From NCBI RefSeq assembly GCF_901709675.1, contig NC_051088.1:9452193-9516192 (forward strand): a stretch of 64,000 nt of DNA, in the 5' to 3' direction. Of this stretch, positions 63,804-64,000 are shown in pieces. Position 1 is the first letter of the stretch; each line of letters begins with the position of its first letter. Origin of the DNA: Syngnathus acus. Lineage: Eukaryota > Chordata > Actinopteri > Syngnathiformes > Syngnathidae. The notes under the pieces are model-generated. The model saw only the letters and a list, made by a program, of their open reading frames with translations. It did not search any database and was not told the origin of the DNA. The translations under genes were made by a program, and so were the position numbers.

Positions 63804-64000
63804 GTGTATAAAAAAACAATCTATTTTTCAAATGTAATTCTAAATTTGAAGATTATTTTGCTTGTAAGCCATTAAAATACAATTGCTTTTAAAAAATGTA
63901 TGATCAAAATCTGCATCAAAAACATTGACATGCTGTTGGCAACCCCTGGCCAAGTCCAAGGAAAAAATTGTTTTTCATAAAAACAATGTTTAATGCTACG
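63804..64000 (-). other. agrn intron, right edge
   Basis: AT-rich, no exon seen; the upstream agrn exons are outside the window. Confidence 0.5.

Noticed and set aside
20289-64000. miR-200/429 cluster near agrn, as in human 1p36
   Set aside because: I looked for taatactg-type and taacactg-type seeds and their complements followed by the rest of the mature sequence and found none in this window.

Overview
The window is teleost fish nuclear DNA, probably from a percomorph. It has long AT-rich introns, GT-AG spliced vertebrate exons, fish-type hAT MITEs, a tRNA-derived fish SINE and an RTE/Rex3-like LINE. Two recognisable protein-coding genes lie on the minus strand, in tandem and in the same direction. 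No long plus-strand gene is supported.

Right part (about 18.2-64 kb): the 3' half of agrin (agrn). Nineteen constitutive coding exons from 59845 down to the stop at 20289 splice in frame into about 1,104 residues. In order they encode a Ser/Thr-rich, Glu-rich linker, a small FGCC Cys motif, the SEA domain, a Thr-rich stretch, EGF, LG1, EGF-EGF, LG2, EGF and LG3. The N-terminal follistatin/laminin-EGF half lies beyond base 64000. All three short alternative exons that set agrin's activity are readable: the 12-nt y exon (KSRK, 34709-34720), the 24-nt Z8 exon (QLTNEIP core, 29478-29501) and the 33-nt Z11 exon (27061-27093). Both positions equivalent to the neurotrypsin cleavage sites also have basic residues.

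Left part (1-16.5 kb): the 5' half of ptpn11 (SHP-2 tyrosine phosphatase). It contains the start codon (MTSR, 16374-16376), both SH2 domains, the linker and the first phosphatase-domain exons. The gene runs off the window at base 1. Exon lengths of 14, 123, 195, 193, 117, 114, 97 and 80 nt match the vertebrate gene as I recall it. The 8-kb first intron holds a CpG-rich segment near 10.6-11.2 kb.

Between the genes, the agrn stop and the ptpn11 start codon are only 3.9 kb apart. A good poly(A) signal for agrn lies near 18.24 kb. Agrin (a secreted or basement-membrane organiser of synapses acting through LRP4/MuSK) and SHP-2 (a cytosolic phosphatase in receptor tyrosine kinase signalling) both bear on kinase signalling, but nothing in the sequence shows they are co-regulated.

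Mobile DNA: a near full-length 3.35-kb LINE in an agrn intron with a perfect 13-bp target-site duplication and one frameshifting deletion; two adjacent hAT MITEs with 8-bp TSDs followed by a SINE (23.0-24.3 kb); two further SINE fragments; and several simple repeats. I saw no tRNA, rRNA, known miRNA or CRISPR. The most interesting items are the complete agrin splice-switch exon set, a NOVA-like YCAY cluster after Z11, the shared SINE/LINE tail, and an unidentified plus-strand ORF with a splice donor inside an agrn intron.
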